DNA from: Petrolisthes cinctipes
Lineage: Eukaryota > Arthropoda > Malacostraca > Decapoda > Porcellanidae
Assembly: GCA_033782935.1 (NCBI GenBank)
Contig: JAWQEG010000259.1
Coordinates: 1,577,501 to 1,641,500, forward strand
Length of the DNA: 64,000 nt
Direction of reading: 5' to 3'
Under the pieces are notes generated by a model that ran no database searches, was not told where the DNA came from, and saw only the letters and a list, made by a program, of their open reading frames with translations. This document shows, one piece after another, positions 1 through 11,164 of this stretch. The position numbers and the translations under genes were made by a program. Position 1 is the stretch's first letter, and the number at the start of each line of letters is the position of its first letter.

Positions 1-800
1 CAGGTTTAAGAGCATTTTGCTCATTATGCTCATTTGCTCATTGAATATGACGATTGAGCACAATACCAAGTCCATGTTCTTCTTCGGGTAACAATACCTC
101 TTGCACGGTTTGTGGACTTTTTTAGCAAATTTTTGGCAATATTGAGCTCATTATGCTCATTGAAGATTATGTTTGATTACAACGACACCTAGCCCATGTT
201 CTTCCTCGGGTAACAATACCCCTTTGTGCCCATTTTTAGGCCATTCCATCCATTAGTAATCGCGGCCATAGCCGGAAACACACACACACACACACACAAA
301 CAAAACTCTACTTTATATATGACTTTTCAGCTTGAAGGCCCAAAACTGACTGAATTTTCAAATAGCCTTTTTGCCTTCTTCAGCTCGAACGGAAAATTTC
401 CGTTCGAGCTGTACATTTGGCGCTCGTTTTTAGCGGCTCGAACGAAAATAATCCGTTCGAGCTTCTGTTCGAGCAGTACATCTGGCGCGCGATTATAGCA
501 GACGGAAAATTTCCGTCCGAGCTCTTCTTTATGATTTTAACCGATAAATAGAATATTTGACATTTTACCATAATTTTTACGTCACGTTACGTCAAGTTAC
601 GTCGTAAAAACCTTTGCTGGGAATTTTGGGAGTGGAACCGGTTTTTTTTAGCGGATTTATAGTAGATAACGTAATTTTTACGTCGAATTACGTCATGTTA
701 CATCACACCAAAACCTGCGCCTGGTGATGGTGATTCAGAATATATATGGGTTTTGGATGTAGGTGTAACCGTTTTCGAGTTATAAGCGGACAAACAGAGA
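1..800. repeat. Repeat-rich stretch, no gene
   Basis: No coding signal is visible. A degenerate tandem duplication with a unit of about 120 bp covers roughly 20-245; both units carry a GCTCATTATGCTCATT-type motif and later CGGGTAACAATACC. A short (CA)n run lies at 278-298. Three related palindromes follow between 382 and 517, and a cluster of TTACGT(C/A) motifs lies at 577-605 and 672-702. The remainder shows no structure I can name. Confidence 0.6.
382..517. repeat. Cluster of three related palindromes
   Basis: The block 382-410 is a near-perfect palindrome, GCTCGAACGG on one side and CCGTTCGAGC on the other around AAAATTT. Diverged versions occur at about 436-462 and 501-517, spaced by similar linkers (GTACATTTGGCGC and GTACATCTGGCGC). 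This is therefore a short tandem array whose unit contains the palindrome. Its family is unknown. Confidence 0.7.
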
Positions 801-811
801 CGGTTTGCCAT

Positions 812-2160
812 TTATAGTATAGATGAGGACCTGTATGAATTCTCGGAAGAGGACATTTTAACTATGTGCCCTGATAGTGTCCAACTAGTAAAAAAAGATG
901 AAAGGCAGTAAGAATATGATCATCCGTTTGCGTATCCCAGATCGCATTATATCAACCCTACCTCTTTAAAGGTGAACCATTTTGTTTAGCGTCCTTTACA
1001 GTGTTTTTGCTGTTATGAGTTTGGTCATAGGAGGAGGAACTGTGCAAACCGTTCCCGGTGTGGCAATTGTTCTGTTCTTGACTCACATCCTACTTTTGAA
1101 TGTCAGTCAGAAAGTTACTTCTTCTACCGCAGAGATGCTCACCCCTACGTTTTCGCCAATATAAGGCTTACCTCCTCGAACAGTTTATCCTCCACTTGGC
1201 CAACTCCCAATTCATCATGAATGTCAGTCAGAAAGTTACTGTTTTTACCGCAGAGATGCTCACCCCTACGTTTTTGCCAATATAAGGCTTACCTCCTCGA
1301 ACAGTTTATCCTCCACTTGGCCAACTCCCAATTCATCATCATTGGTATTGCCAGATGGCAACTCAACTTCAGGCGACAGAGGGATGGTGGTCTGATGACA
1401 TACGCCTCCTTTCTACCTTATCGTTCCAAGTCGACAACATCTAATTCGGTTGCAGCACCCTCTCATTTCTCCCAAGAAACAGCTGCTTCTTACTCTAGTG
1501 AGAATGTTTCTCCGGTTTCACTACATTAGAGTTTCTCTGTCTTGGAAACTGTATTAGATGCACTGTCTTGTGACCCTTCCCCTGATGATAATTCTCAGGC
1601 TTTAACTAACGGTGTCCATATTGTAGAAGTTCACATTACCACACACTCTCTAAAACGTAAACCTAAGTCAACTGAATTGCAACAGAGGCGTCTTTGTGGT
1701 TCCTCTGAGAGACTTGACTCCATGGACGTTCTTCCTTGCAATACAATCGTCTCTATAGACTCATCCATATTTTCCACTCAATTCAACCAGAAGCGTTCTC
1801 GTGGCTCAGATGAGTCTCTTAATTCAACAGATGTTCCCTCTCGCATGCTTCCTTTAGAAACATCAGAAGGGCGTGAAACGTATGTAGATATCTCGGTTGT
1901 TGTGACCTCAAAAGCTACGGTTTCACTTCCGCTCGAGCAGCAGAGTGATTCTTCCACCTGCATTATGGATGTTGATGTACAGCACAATACCAATGTGGTT
2001 GTTTCAAGGAATATCCCTGCTCATCTCCCTTCACCTTCTTCTAACATATCAGGTGCTTCTGGGACTTGTGTACTGGTCCCAATTTCTGCCCCGAGTACTA
2101 CTCCTCGGGTTCGCTTTTCCTCTAGTGGCCCAGCATTAGAGAAAACTTGTCGTTTGAGTA
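812..2160 (+). pseudogene. Jockey ORF1 (Gag-like) remnant of J1
   Basis: Fragments in several frames match ORF1 of the other Jockey copies here. They include the EDLYEFSE segment at about 830, a degenerate CCHC zinc-knuckle region at about 985-1080, and a Ser/Thr-rich C-terminal part from 1542. ORF1 proteins of this clade bind the element RNA. The zinc-knuckle region is broken by a 121 bp tandem duplication and by frameshifts. The C-terminal part runs in one open frame straight into the endonuclease, so the ORF1/ORF2 boundary cannot be fixed here. Confidence 0.75.
1097..1338 (+). repeat. 121 bp tandem duplication inside J1 ORF1
   Basis: Two adjacent, almost identical units of about 121 bp (about 1097-1217 and 1218-1338) both begin GAATGTCAGTCAGAAAGTTACT and end CCAACTCCCAATTCATCAT. 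121 is not a multiple of three, so the duplication shifts the ORF1 frame. Confidence 0.9.
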
Positions 2161-3247
2161 AGACACTGTTCAAGGTCTTTCAGTGGAATACCCGTGGTTT
2201 TTGTGCCTGTTGGGAGGAACTACGGGATCTTCTCTCTCGCTTCTCCTCTGCGTGTGTTTGTCTCCAAGAGATAATGCCAGGGGAATCCAATCCTGTCAGT
2301 CCTCCTGTATACTCTGCATTTTATTCAAATTCCTTTGAAGGGCAGGGTCACCATGGTGGTTCTGCCATCCTAGTTCGACGCAATGCTCGATGCTCGAGAC
2401 TGGAACTTAACACTCCGCTCCAGGCTGTTGCAGTTAAGGTTTTTATAGACCGCCCCTACACTGTGTGCAGTCTATATCTTCATCCCAGTGTTACAGTTGA
2501 GAAGGATGATCTCATATATCTTGTACGAGACCTTCGATCTCTCTTTATTTATTTATCTATTTTTTGGGTGATTTTAATAATCGTCATCATCTGTGAGGTG
2601 ACAGTACAGTCAATCCCAGGGGTGTTTTATTGGCTTCTTTTATTAAGAATGAGGGATTAGAGGTTTTATATACGGGAGATGTGACACATTTCAATAGTCC
2701 TATTGGGACTTTTACCGCCATTAACATTTCCCATTGCTCACCTCTGTTGGAGGAGGAGTGCTCTGTTGGATTTTACTTGGAGTGTGTTGCCCACTTTATA
2801 TGGTAGTGACCACTTACCTATACTCTTGGAAAGTAACAGGTACTAACCGCAGTCTCGTCTTCCTAGGTGGATATTAGAGAAGGCTGACTGGCAGTTTTTT
2901 TTTTATTTCACTGATATACTCTACTCTGCCGCTTTCAACTCTGTCCCTAAAACTTCTCGCCATTTTCCCAAACGTCCTGTCCCTTGGTGGTCACCAGTCT
3001 GCACCACTGCTGTGTGGGAGAAATGCGCTGCTTTTTCTCGCCTTCGTCGCAATCGTAGGGACTCTATTTTTTTAGTGGATTTCCGACGGGCAAGTGCTCG
3101 GGCTAGACGAGTTTTAAAAGAGTCACGACGTGCATTTTTGAAGGCCTATGTGTCTTCTATTAATACTAAAACCCCGCTCACCCAAGTGTTCAAGAGAGGC
3201 TGTAAGATTGCGGGAAAGTTTTCTCCTAGTACTACACCTGTCCTTAA

Positions 3248-3880
3248 CCCATAAGTCACGGGTGTAGTAAAATTTCGAAACCAGCAACAAGACTGGAACA
3301 CTACGGGTGTAGCGTTCATTCGACAGCAGAGTTTTTAAATTTGTGCGGTCCTTAGCAAGCTAGTTTCGAGGTGTTAACACTGTGGCTGACTACCAGAGAC
3401 TTGGCTACAGACATCTCAAGCACCACCAGTAATTCTTATTTAAACTGTGAGGGTAGAAGGACATATTTTCATCACTCCTCTTTTCCCGTAATTATCACAT
3501 ATGTATGTAAAATGACAGTGACATTACATTTCATATTGTTGTGGTGTTGAAGAATGTGATTATGACATGTTTTGTAACGAAATTAGAGTGTGAAAATTTA
3601 CTAAGATATATAAATATAGTGTAAATAGAGCGTAAAAGTGAATTTTGAGTTGTTATTGTGGGGTGACAACCCATCCTACAGATCTCATTTTAGTCTTCAC
3701 AAGGATATAAGGAGACAGCTAAGAGTTTGCACTTTAATATCCTGTATCATTTATTTATGTAGTGGGAGTAGTTTACAAACTATTAGCCGTTAAATGTGTT
3801 GATTACATAGTGACCGCAAGTGCGGGAGAGAAGCCCAGGAAAGGGAGCTGTCGTGATAGATAATACCCGCGGCTAAGTGG
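3248..3880 (+). mobile_element. piggyBac-like non-autonomous element (MITE) in J1
   Basis: The insertion splits the J1 pre-RT coding sequence (last codons before 3244, resuming near 3886). It is flanked by TTAA (3244-3247) and TTTA (3881-3884), a slightly decayed TTAA target duplication. The left end reads CCCATAAGTCACGGG and the right end reads CCCGCGGCTAAGTGG, which are imperfect inverted complements starting with CCC. TTAA targets and CCC termini are hallmarks of piggyBac elements. There is no transposase. Two relatives lie at 62283-62700 and 62778-63330. Confidence 0.75.
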
Positions 3881-4213
3881 TTTAGGTCAATGGAGTTACG
3901 ATCATGGGTGGTTTAGCAGTGGCCTACACCATGGCAAAGGCTCTTGCAAGAGTCTCCAGCCATTACTCTCGACCTCTGGCTATCAGTCATGAGTTAGGAG
4001 CCTAGGAGTGCTGTGTCCTGGATTGCAGACCTGCAATCTGCTCTCTCTCTCTCTGTGAAGACAATTCTCCAGTGCCAGACAACATCCCGTATGCCATGTT
4101 CCGACATTTGTGTGAGGAGGCGATCTCATTTCTTCTAACTTTATATAACAAATACTGGTTGGAGGTTGTCTTCCCTTCTGGGTGGAGGGTTGCTACAATC
4201 CTTCCTTTCCCCA

Positions 4214-4802
4214 TGTACAGTACTGTATAGGAGGGTCTCACACAGCTTCCCCACTTGAAGCAACATAAACCAGAAGACCTTCTGACAATAACAAACACAA
4301 GAGGGTCCAACCTCCTTACCCATCTTACCTCCAATTTCTCACTGTCATCTCTAAACTCAAGAGAGAGAGGGAGAGAAAGTGAGAGAGAGAGAGAGAGGGA
4401 GAGAAAGCAAGAGAGAGAGAGAGAGAGAGGAGAATTGGGTGAAGCTTAAATAACTCCACCCCCTTTAGCATCTCCCAATCGAGAATGTATATAAGCAGTG
4501 TAGTTTAACTAATATGTAGGATTTCCTAAACTGACTCCCAGGGCTATAACTGTCTCCATAAGAGAGAAATACAGTCATATAAGACATCTAATATAATTCC
4601 CTGTATAGAGATAAGTATGTATAAATAAATTAAGCCTAAAGAAACTTGTGAAGTCAATTACCTAAGAACACCACGACGCCGAGCTCGCTACCTAATACCA
4701 CAACAACCACAACAACAACAACAACAACTACTACGACTACAACTCCAGACTAAGGTACTGTATCAGATCCTGAACGAGTTAAAGCCTTAGAGGACTGGTA
4801 CA
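4214..4802 (+). mobile_element. Probable solo LTR inserted in J1 reverse transcriptase
   Basis: Copy J2 has continuous RT sequence at the equivalent place, so these roughly 589 bp are an insertion. The block starts TGTACAG and ends GGTACA, the TG...CA ends with short inverted repeats typical of LTRs. Inside are a (GA)n-rich tract (4360-4430), a TATATAAG box (about 4490), an AATAAA (about 4623) and a CAACAA-rich 3' part. Flanking duplications are decayed. No internal retrotransposon region is present. Confidence 0.5.
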
Positions 4803-6109
4803 GCCAAACCAGGCAAGGACTCTAGTGTTGTCATCAATTACCGACCTATTGCCTTGACCTCTTGTCTCTGCAAACTATTTGAGAAGATGGTGAATGTCAG
4901 ACTGGTTAACTTTCTGGAACAAGGTAGTTTTCTGTTTCCTTAGTTTGGATTTTGTACACACCGTTCCACTACCTACAGACGATCAGAACAGGTCGAAAGC
5001 TGCTGCATGTGAAGTTTTTGCACGACATCAACCCTTGGTCTGTTTATTCTTCTATTTAGAGAAGTCCTATGACACTACATGGCAATATGGCATCCTGCAG
5101 ACACTCCATGCCTATGGCCTGCGAGGTCGCCTCCGCTCTTTCTTAAGGAGTTTCTCAGTGGTCTCAGTTTTTATTTGAGAGTTGGTGCAGCTCTCTGCAC
5201 CCGTGGCACAGGAGGAGGGCGTCCCCCATCGAAGCGTCCTCAGTGTCACGTTGTTTGCAGTCGCAATTAACACCATTGCATCAACCCCTCCAGATGGTAT
5301 CACTAGCTCGATGTACATTGACGACCTGGCGGTCTGGTTTGCTGCTTCCCATATAGGGCTGGTTCTCATGGATTTCAGTTCTCTCCTGCCAAGACGGTTG
5401 CTATGCACTTCTGCAGCATCCGAGGCGTCCACCCCGATACGGACTTATTCATATATGGTCATCGGATACGTTGGGATGAGGAGACTCACTTTATGGGTCT
5501 TCTTTATGACAGACGTTTGACTTAGGATCCCTATTTATGTCCACTTAAGGTCTCTTGCCACCAGGCTCTCAACCTGTTGAGATGTCCTGGTCCATACTTC
5601 CTGGGGGGCTGATCGGGGCACCCCCCCCCCTGTCTGTATCGGGTTCTTGTTAGGTCCAAACTCGACTATTGGTGTAAGGTGTACTCCTCTGTCATAGATA
5701 CCCGTTTTAGAGTCTTAGACCCTGTTCATCATGCTGGGGTACATCTGGAGACTGGAGCCTTGAGGTCGTCCCCAATCCCCAGTCTCCTCGTGGACGCTGA
5801 TGACCCCCTGTGAGAGCAGGCATGTTCTAAGATGAGGGAGCGAGCCACTAGAGGAGGAATATATTTCTTTTTGTCTGGAAAGCAAGTGCAGGTGTAAACT
5901 TCTGGGAGAAGCCATGGAGCCACCCTGCATGGGGACTCGCACAGGACAAATCTGAAAGTCAGCAATTTCTAACTTTCCATAGCCCTTTTGACTAGGAAGT
6001 CAAAGGGCTATTGCATGCGAGGATGTGAGAGGTATTACTGAGATAAAATGTCGGATGACACCGCCAAGCAGGGAAGGGAGTCAGGAAGTCAATGAAAGTG
6101 AACCATCAA

Positions 6110-6880
6110 CGACTGGCAACGGAGAATAAGAGGTGGCTCTTTAGCATCCACCAGGAGACTGGGGATAGGGGACGACCTGAAGGCTCAGGTCGCCAGATGT
6201 ACCCCAGTGTTATGAACAGGATCTAAGACTCTGAGAAAGACAGCCGTGGAAATGGAATACATCTCACACCCACGATATAGGTGAAGGAGGGTGGCCCGAA
6301 CAGCTCCCCAGGACGAAAGGGTCAGGACCCCTCATCTTGTGCTACAGGTACAGAGAGGGCTGTATCAATCCTCTCACAAAAACTGCGACTAATTAGAAAC
6401 TCTTTTAGAAAGAGTGGTAGGCGACTACCCAGTTTCTGCAGGATGCCATGTTGCAGTGTAGTGTCATAGGCTTTCTCTTAATCGAAGATTACACTGATCA
6501 GGTATTAATGTCGTGCAAAAGCCTCACATGCAGCAGCTTCTGACCTGACCAGAGCGTCTGTAGTAGAACTGTGTTTGTGAAAGCCAGAGTGAGATGGAGA
6601 CCACCCCTTTCCAGAAAGTTAACCAGTCTGACATTCACCATCTTCTCAAATAGTTTGCAGAGACAGGAGGTCAAGGCAATAGGTCAGTAATTGAGGACGA
6701 CAATTGAGTCCTAGCCTGGCTTGGGGAAAGGAAGGATGGTAGCAACCCTCCACCCAGAAGGGAAGGCACCCTCCAGCCAGATTCCGTTATATAATGCAAG
6801 AAGAAGTGAGATCACCACCTCACCCATGTGTCTCAACATGGCATACAGAATGTTTTTTTAAGTCTCAACAACCGAGGTAT
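6110..6880 (-). pseudogene. Jockey reverse transcriptase remnant of J2
   Basis: Minus-strand blocks read FPSGWRVATILPFP (about 6740), PIALTSCLCKLFEKM (about 6670), a template-grip HSGF-type block (about 6590) and LDPVHNTGVHLAT (about 6215). Only parts of RT survive and the catalytic YxDD block is not recognisable. It is fused to ORF1 by a deletion of the endonuclease. Confidence 0.7.
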
Positions 6881-8436
6881 CCACATTTACTTTGCGTCCT
6901 TCTGATGTTCATAAAGAAAGCTCGCGAGGGGGAACATCTGTTATATTAAGAGGCTCACCGACTGAGAGAAATACATGGATTTATGGTATGTAATTTATAT
7001 GACTTTGATTTCCTTTCTGAAGAGTGTGGCAGCATGAACCTCTACCACATAAACACCTTTAGACAAAGCCTGAGAATTGACATCAGGGGAAGGGTCACCA
7101 GACTGACTATCTAATACAGTTTCCAAGATAGAGAAGCTACTATGTAGTGAAACCAGAGAAACCTTTTCACCAGAGTAAGAAGCAGCTGTTTCTTGGGAGA
7201 GGTGAGAGGGTGCTGCAACCGCATTAGATGTTGTCGACTTGGAATAATGAGGGCGAAGGGAGGTGGCGTATGTCCTCACAACACCATCCTTCTGTTGCTT
7301 GAAGTTGGGTTGGCGTTTGATGAATTCGGAGTTAGCCAAGTGGAGGATATAATCTTCGAGGAGGTACATCTGACCTTGGCCAGAACGTAGGGTGTGAGCA
7401 TCCCTGCAGTAAAAGTAGGAACTCTCTAACTGACATCCAGAAGTAGGATGTAAGTTAAGAGCAAAACCATTACTACATAGGGAACGGTTTGTACAGTTCC
7501 TCCTCCCATGACCAAACTCATAACAGCAAAAACACTGTAAAGGGCGTTCAACAAAAGGCTTCACTTCTGAAGAGGTACGGTTGATATTAATGCGATCTGG
7601 GATATGCGAACCAAAGCAAGTGAGGATGATCATGTTCTTACTGCCTTTCATCTTTGTTTCCTATTGGACATTATCATGGCACATAGCAAGAATGCACTCT
7701 TCTGAGAATTCATAAAGGTCCTCATTGTAGACACGCCTTTTGCTATAATTAAATGTTAGATGAGGTTTGATGGATTCAGGTCTCAGAAGAGCGGGAGAGA
7801 TTGAGGAGCATCATGGTCTGTGTAATATCTTTGGATCTGATTAAAACACCCTTACAATATTATTTTAAAGTGGCCTATAGGTAATAATCCATTTTTTTTT
7901 TTTTTTCAGATATCTAGAAGCGTGGATGAGGTTACCACGATCCTCTCTGTAGTAAGCCACAAACGCGGAGCTCTTTAGGGACATGCTCTATGGAGTCATC
8001 AAAGATGTTTGGCCAGTAATCATTATCACTGTAAACTATACATTTATGGACCGCATCATCTGGACCTTAGTAACAATGAGAATACCCAACAGACAGATAA
8101 TCTGTTTCCTCAAAAGCTGCTTTGGCAGCAGCATTTGTATTAAAAGTAATATAGCACCGATTAAATCTGCATTCACTGCCATAGGTGATGCGGATACAAA
8201 TGGAGTGGATAGCGCCATAAGAAAGAGATGCAAATAAAATAGTCAACATTAAAGTATCCAAACCGCTAGCAGGGATCGTCGACAAAACAACCGACCTGCT
8301 GGGTCTTCTCTTGTTTCCAGAAAGTACATGAGAGAAAACGAGCCCCAGCCTTCTGCATACCAACACGACCAGAGAGTAACGTCTCGAGGGCCTGGTCGAT
8401 TACCACTCGAAGAAGAGAAAGAGGTTTATCGTTATT
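6880..8436 (-). pseudogene. Jockey ORF1 remnant of J2
   Basis: The minus-strand ORF1 begins with a conserved MNND.. start near 8436. The N-terminal domain (IHSICIRITYGS...CYITFNTNAAAKAA) lies at about 8080-8360. The zinc knuckle, CFCCYEFGHGRRNCTNRSLC, lies within 6995-7651 (CX2CX4HX4C spacing). The protein would bind the element RNA. Frameshifts and stops separate the segments. Confidence 0.75.
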
Positions 8437-8439
8437 CAT

Positions 8440-8905
8440 ATGACATCTACTCTGGTGGAATGGCCCCAGGAGCCAAGAGCTACTACCTACCGGTCAGATG
8501 AGGGGACAAAGCGCTGGTCGCCGTGGGCGAGGTACCTCGTTCCCCACGGGGCCACTCGTTTAAAAAGGCAGCCCCAATGGCTCGAAAGTTTGCTCACGAC
8601 GGTGCTTAGACCTCCTTCCCCAACATCTCCCGGCCTAGACACCCAACCATCCAACACAGGACGGCCCCTAGAGAGAGGTCCCTCTGGAGGGCAGCACTGT
8701 TGGCTCATACTGGCAGCCTATTACATGGGAACCATTTAGTCTGGTCTCTCACTGGCGACCTTACTAGCATGGGAAGCCCTCTCTCCCCGAAACCAGGGCA
8801 GAGCAGGGGCCGAAGCCACTCTAGTCTAGCTCGCCAGGTCTCAGGGACACGTAAGCCCCTCCACCATGACATGGCGGTTCCCACTGGTGGGGGGGGGGAG
8901 ATTGG
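8440..8905 (-). promoter_or_regulatory. Jockey 5' UTR / internal promoter region of J2
   Basis: This roughly 450 bp GC-rich segment lies directly before the ORF1 start and matches, in the same position relative to ORF1, the plus-strand segment 50757-51216. Jockey-clade elements carry internal promoters in this region; promoter function here is inferred from position only. Confidence 0.5.
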
Positions 8906-8909
8906 TTGA

Positions 8910-9605
8910 ATAACAGGCAGGTAAATATAGATAATACAAAAATTATGCGTTATTATAATATCTACTGGTCACGGAACTATATATTTCATAGAAGCTGAGT
9001 TTGTTTCAGTGATCTTCCTGCATTTAATTAAGGATGCGAATACAAAACGCTAATTCTATCTGACTCCTTAAGATTATAAAAATAAAAATAAACATACATT
9101 CACGAACTGTTCATGAACCTTCATAATCTCATGTATTAAATATATAATGCCAAACGTGAAAGCAAAATACGTATTACAAGGCTAACTTAATTATCTGACA
9201 CTTCATTTCAAGAAGGTTATTTGATAAAAATACATTGAAAGTAGGATGTGACTTATGGCCTCATAATTGTGGAGAGAGCAAGAGGGCGGAACTTGAGGGA
9301 AGGGGGTGGGGGAGGGAGAGGGAAACAATGTTACCAACACAATTCATGAGTCTATATATGGTTTTAGGTTCAAGAATTATGTCCACGATAGTACCTAATT
9401 GCCAGAGCTGCATTATGAATACAGTTATTGCCTCGCTATGACTCCCACACTTCATTGCAGGGCATAATACCACAAATTCAAGGCTTGTAGTGGCGGCGAC
9501 ACAGATATCGACCATAAATGGCTATGCGTATATCGGAATCTTCTCCCAAGGCACCACTGTCAGCTGGGCGGGTAGGAAAGTGATGTCATTTTAACACATC
9601 ATATA
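8910..9605. other. AT-rich stretch, no gene seen
   Basis: I see no domain-bearing frame, RNA gene or clear repeat here, apart from a purine-rich tract at 9270-9325. Confidence 0.5.
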
Positions 9606-9609
9606 TTTG

Positions 9610-9965
9610 TAACCAGGGGTTGCTGTGCGGGATGTAAAATCAGTAGACAATGCGCTTGTCTTCCCTAATGTATCAAATTTTATGCTGAATATATTATGCT
9701 TGCCACATTCCAGTGCAACTGTAGAACGAATATTTTCTGCAGTCAACAGGATGAAAACCAAGTATAGGACTCGGTTATTTTCCTCTACAATTACTGGAAT
9801 GCTCCACACTAAAAGATTTCTTACCCATGGCTCTTGCTTTAATATCAAGCTGCCTACCAAATTAGTTTCTTTAATGGGTAAGGACATGTATCAAAGTCAT
9901 GTACAGGAAAGTGAGGAATTTGAAGAGGAATTCTCCCAACATGTTACTCATTTTCAACAACAAAA
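9610..9965 (+). pseudogene. hAT transposase C-terminal dimerisation domain fragment
   Basis: An open frame at 9625-10092 contains FPNVSNFMLNILCLPHSSA followed by TVERIFSAVNRMKTKYRTRL. That is the pattern of the hAT dimerisation domain (aliphatic core, LP.SSA.VER.FS, K.R.RL). The catalytic RNase H-like part is absent upstream, and no terminal inverted repeats were found. It is therefore a 3' fragment of a hAT DNA transposon. Confidence 0.75.
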
Positions 9966-11073
9966 CAAAGACCAGCTATCCCTGAGGACGGTGGCATTCT
10001 CCCGGTACAATTCGATTAAGAATATTGTCTCCTCATGGCCCCAATTCCCCTTCCTCGCCCTCTTTTCTTCTCTCTTTGGAGTCGAACAGTGAGGAGATTG
10101 GGAAGCTATTATTGAAATGTAGATAGTAAAAACTAATACATGGAGACTGGTAGACTGCAGTGTTTACAAAGTTGTCGCTGTCGTTAGGTTTCCAGCCAAG
10201 CTCATGGAAAATAAATAAATTTTCTGCATTTTTTTTTTTTTTTTTTTTTTTTTTTTGCCAAACTGCTTATCATAATATATCAATAATTAAGAAATATATT
10301 TTTCTTGTTACTTATATGCAATTACTTTGGTAATTTGTTCGAAAAAACAAAACGTTTGCTAAACATAGCGGCCCACTGGTTATGATGGCCGGGAGCTAAG
10401 TCTCGATGTAGGACGGCAACTTAAAATTTAGGACGAGATATTTAAGTATGCACATAAGTTACGATCGATTTATGTCACCCTCATAGCGATATTAGTAAGT
10501 TCCGGCCCAGAAAGAAAACCCTCCCACAGGTGATCAGAATTATTATTATAAATTAAGACATTCCATTCAATGGTTTGTTTCCTTCTGAAAACTTTCCTCT
10601 CATAGAGTGGCTTGTGTATAGAATCCATTTTATATCAGTTACTTATTTTTATTCCCTCAGTTTTTCCTGCAAGACTTTGAGTGTCGAACTTGACCAGTAT
10701 CATTATCTTATTTAAAAAAAAAAAAAATTCCTCCTCTATAGTAGTGTTAACAGCTAGCTGGCATTGCATTTCTTTGGGTAAAATTTCAAGTTTCATTGAA
10801 GTTACTATTCTTCTTAATCTTTACTTTTAAATGAGTGAGCCCAAGTACAGACAGGGGATATTCAACGAGATATTGTATGATTTATTTTGCAGTTCTTGGA
10901 CATTCGACAAACAATTTTAAATAGCTAAATATGAATGTAAGATGTCCTATACTGACATAAATATAAATACAATATATTTACGTTAAGAAGCTAATCAAAC
11001 AAGATACATGCAGCTTTATGGAGCGTCAGTGGAGCGAACGACAGAAGCAGGTGTGGGCAGTGTGGGTGCAGAT
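9966..11073. other. Non-coding stretch with homopolymer runs
   Basis: Poly(T) lies at about 10229-10256 and poly(A) near 10713-10727. No supported gene or element was found. Confidence 0.5.
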
Positions 11074-11164
11074 ATGGACTCTGAGATCAGAATTAGCCAG
11101 GATGTCGTCGAGCAAGCAGAAGCAGGGAGAGGGTGGACTTCAATCACAGACCTCACCATCACAG
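11074..11164 (+). CDS. Candidate host gene, exon 1 of a 130-aa coiled-coil protein
   Basis: The proposed start ATG at 11074 (ATATGGAC context) opens 30 codons plus one base, ending at a good donor, CACAG|GTCAGT. The single leftover base is completed by the first two bases of the exon at 17827, and the next junction is phase 0 on both sides, so all three exons fit without adjustment. The encoded start is MDSEIRISQDVVEQ.... There is no recognisable family. The true start could lie in an earlier exon, and another frame of this segment (from ATG 11018) is also open. A CR1/L2-like LINE sits in the following intron. Confidence 0.4.

Larger units (their letters stand above)
812..5805 (+). mobile_element. 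Jockey-type LINE copy J1, decayed, with nested insertions
   Basis: This is a 5'-truncated Jockey-clade non-LTR retrotransposon copy. In order it holds a piece of ORF1 with a zinc-knuckle region, an APE-type endonuclease, and reverse transcriptase down to the C-terminal LDPVHH motif near 5725. It is interrupted by a piggyBac-like MITE (3248-3880) and a probable solo LTR (4214-4802), and has a 121 bp internal tandem duplication near 1.1-1.3 kb. Frameshifts and stops are frequent, so it cannot be autonomous. The same family appears in this window on the minus strand at 6.0-8.9 kb, 45.9-46.6 kb and 48.7-50.8/60.6-61.0 kb, and on the plus strand at 50.8-52.4/59.9-60.6 kb. Confidence 0.85.
2161..5805 (+). 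pseudogene. Jockey ORF2 (endonuclease-reverse transcriptase) remnant of J1
   Basis: The endonuclease begins near 2169 with a VFQWNTRG motif, followed by CLQE (about 2260) and HHGGSAILVR (about 2350). It continues in shifted frames to GDFN- and SDH-type motifs near 2570 and 2810. Pre-RT sequence follows (WEKCAAFSRLRR, 3012-3243). After the MITE the frame resumes with VNGV near 3890. RT blocks include FPSGWRVATILPFP just before the solo LTR, NYRPIALTSCLCKLFEKM after it (about 4835), and a YIDDLAVWFA catalytic motif near 5315. The tail reads LDPVHHAGV near 5725. Many stops and frameshifts mark it as dead. Confidence 0.8.
6012..8905 (-). mobile_element. Jockey-type LINE copy J2, internally deleted
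   Basis: On the minus strand the copy starts at a C-rich run near 8895-8905. It continues with about 450 bp of 5' UTR shared with 50757-51216, then ORF1 from an ATG near 8436, then jumps to RT near 6880 and ends with the RT C-terminus near 6230-6110. The endonuclease and the front of RT are missing, so this is an internal-deletion derivative. Stops occur in all parts. Confidence 0.8.

Noticed and set aside
572..710. TTACGTCA cluster as a cAMP-response enhancer
   Set aside because: No promoter or gene start nearby; motif repetition fits a degenerate repeat.
11018..11164. Alternative frame MERQWSERQKQVW as exon 1 of the coiled-coil gene
   Set aside because: It looks helical but ends in phase 0, which does not fit either acceptor of exon 2; frame 11074 does. 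Not fully excluded if other exons intervene.
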